DNA of 6,488 nt, from positions 1 to 6,488 of the forward strand of contig JAENWH010000114.1 of NCBI GenBank assembly GCA_016650135.1. Direction: 5' to 3'. Of this stretch, positions 6,200 to 6,488 are shown in pieces. Both the position numbers and the translations under genes were made by a program. The notes beneath the pieces were generated by a model. The model saw nothing but the letters and a program-made list of their open reading frames with translations. It had not been told where the DNA came from and did no database searches. The DNA is from Peptostreptococcaceae bacterium. GTDB taxonomy: Bacteria; Bacillota_A; Clostridia; Peptostreptococcales; Anaerovoracaceae. How positions within the stretch are numbered: the stretch's first letter is position 1; every line of letters starts with the position of its first letter.

Positions 6200-6315
6200 A
6201 CCGGCGACGTCCTACTTTCCCAGGCAGTTGCCCGCCAAGTATCATCGGCGCTAAAGAGCTTAACTACTGTGTTCGAGATGGGAACAGGTGGATCCTCTTC
6301 GCTATAGTCACCGGA
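6200..6315 (-). rRNA. rrf: 5S ribosomal RNA
   Basis: A complete 5S rRNA of about 116 nt. The 5' strand CCGGTGAC and the 3' end GTCGCCGG pair as helix I. Family-typical internal sequences are GTTCCCATCTCGAACACAG, AGTTAAGCTCTT, GCGCCGATGATACTTGG and GGGAAAGTAGGAC. The exact ends are uncertain by two or three bases. It follows the 23S gene after a spacer of about 110 nt and precedes a strong terminator, so it is the last gene of the rRNA operon. Confidence 0.95.
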
Positions 6316-6426
6316 TTGAGGTATGTACCCTCAAAACTGAATAATGCGTATATATCTAAATCTTCTCTTGTACAGCTTGTTTTCTTGGTCATAGACCTTA
6401 AATCATCTGCTCATGCTTGAAACCAT
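6316..6426 (-). other. 23S-5S internal transcribed spacer
   Basis: About 110 nt between the two rRNAs. It holds no tRNA. A short stretch, ATTATTCAGTTTTGAGGGT (roughly 6327-6347), resembles sequence often found in Firmicute rRNA spacers. A small GGTC-TAT-GACC hairpin lies at 6387-6397. Both may take part in rRNA processing; this is inference. Confidence 0.7.
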
Positions 6427-6488
6427 TGGTCAAGCGTTCGACCTATTAGTATCGGTCAGCTAAACATATTACTATGCGTACACCTCCG
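6427..6488 (-). rRNA. rrl: 23S ribosomal RNA, 3' end only
   Basis: The last ~62 nt of 23S rRNA are present on the minus strand: GTACGCATAGTAATATG, then TTAGCTGACCGATACTAATA and GGTCGAACGCTTGACC. The final CTTGACC normally pairs with the GGTCAAG-like 5' end of the molecule, outside the window. The 3' end is set by this helix to within a few bases. The rest of the gene lies beyond base 6488. Confidence 0.93.

Noticed and set aside
6316..6426. tRNA gene in the 23S-5S spacer
   Set aside because: No cloverleaf, no T-loop GTTCRA sequence and no acceptor pairing could be found in either strand.
1..6488. CRISPR array, mobile element, defence or other undescribed multi-gene system
   Set aside because: No spaced direct repeats, transposase or integrase motifs or terminal repeats are visible; all substantial genes belong to known housekeeping families in a conserved order.

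Overview
The window looks like an ordinary, origin-proximal chromosomal segment of a low-G+C Firmicute, most likely a member of the Clostridia. The base composition is AT-rich, Shine-Dalgarno sites are strong (GGAGG type), TTG and GTG starts are used, and the AbrB-type regulator carries a four-cysteine tail. The genus cannot be fixed from sequence alone; a cellulolytic Ruminiclostridium-like organism is only a guess. Every supported gene lies on the minus strand, so transcription runs from high to low coordinates.

In the direction of transcription, the window opens with the last ~60 nt of a 23S rRNA, a short spacer without a tRNA, a complete 5S rRNA, and a very strong 16-bp perfect hairpin terminator. 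A new transcription unit follows: a 36-codon single-pass membrane peptide, then tmk (thymidylate kinase), holB (DNA polymerase III delta prime-like subunit), ricT/yaaT (Fe-S PSP1-domain protein of the RNase Y-associated complex) and a tRNA N6-adenine methyltransferase of the YabB/TrmN6 family. These genes overlap or sit within a few bases of each other, and several Shine-Dalgarno sites lie inside the preceding gene, so the operon is tightly coupled. A second unit with its own promoter holds a small membrane-anchored helical protein and an AbrB/SpoVT-family regulator, closed by a clear terminator. A third unit is murA, with a textbook promoter (TTGAAA-N17-TATAAT), a GTG start and a hairpin after the stop.

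Downstream of murA is a relic of a class III fructose-1,6-bisphosphatase. Only an internal piece of about 170 codons remains; both ends are gone. The start of one more gene runs off the low-coordinate edge.

From memory, the order rrn - tmk - holB - yaaT - yabB - abrB matches the Bacillus subtilis region around rrnA and tmk, with yaaQ, yaaR, yabA, yazA and yabC absent here. The genes serve DNA precursor supply, replication, RNA maturation, tRNA modification, transition-state regulation and cell-wall synthesis. I see no mobile element, CRISPR array, defence system or other new multi-gene system. The points most worth a second look are the fbp relic with its A7 frameshift, the unnamed 36-residue membrane peptide, and the membrane protein/AbrB pair with a palindrome inside its promoter.
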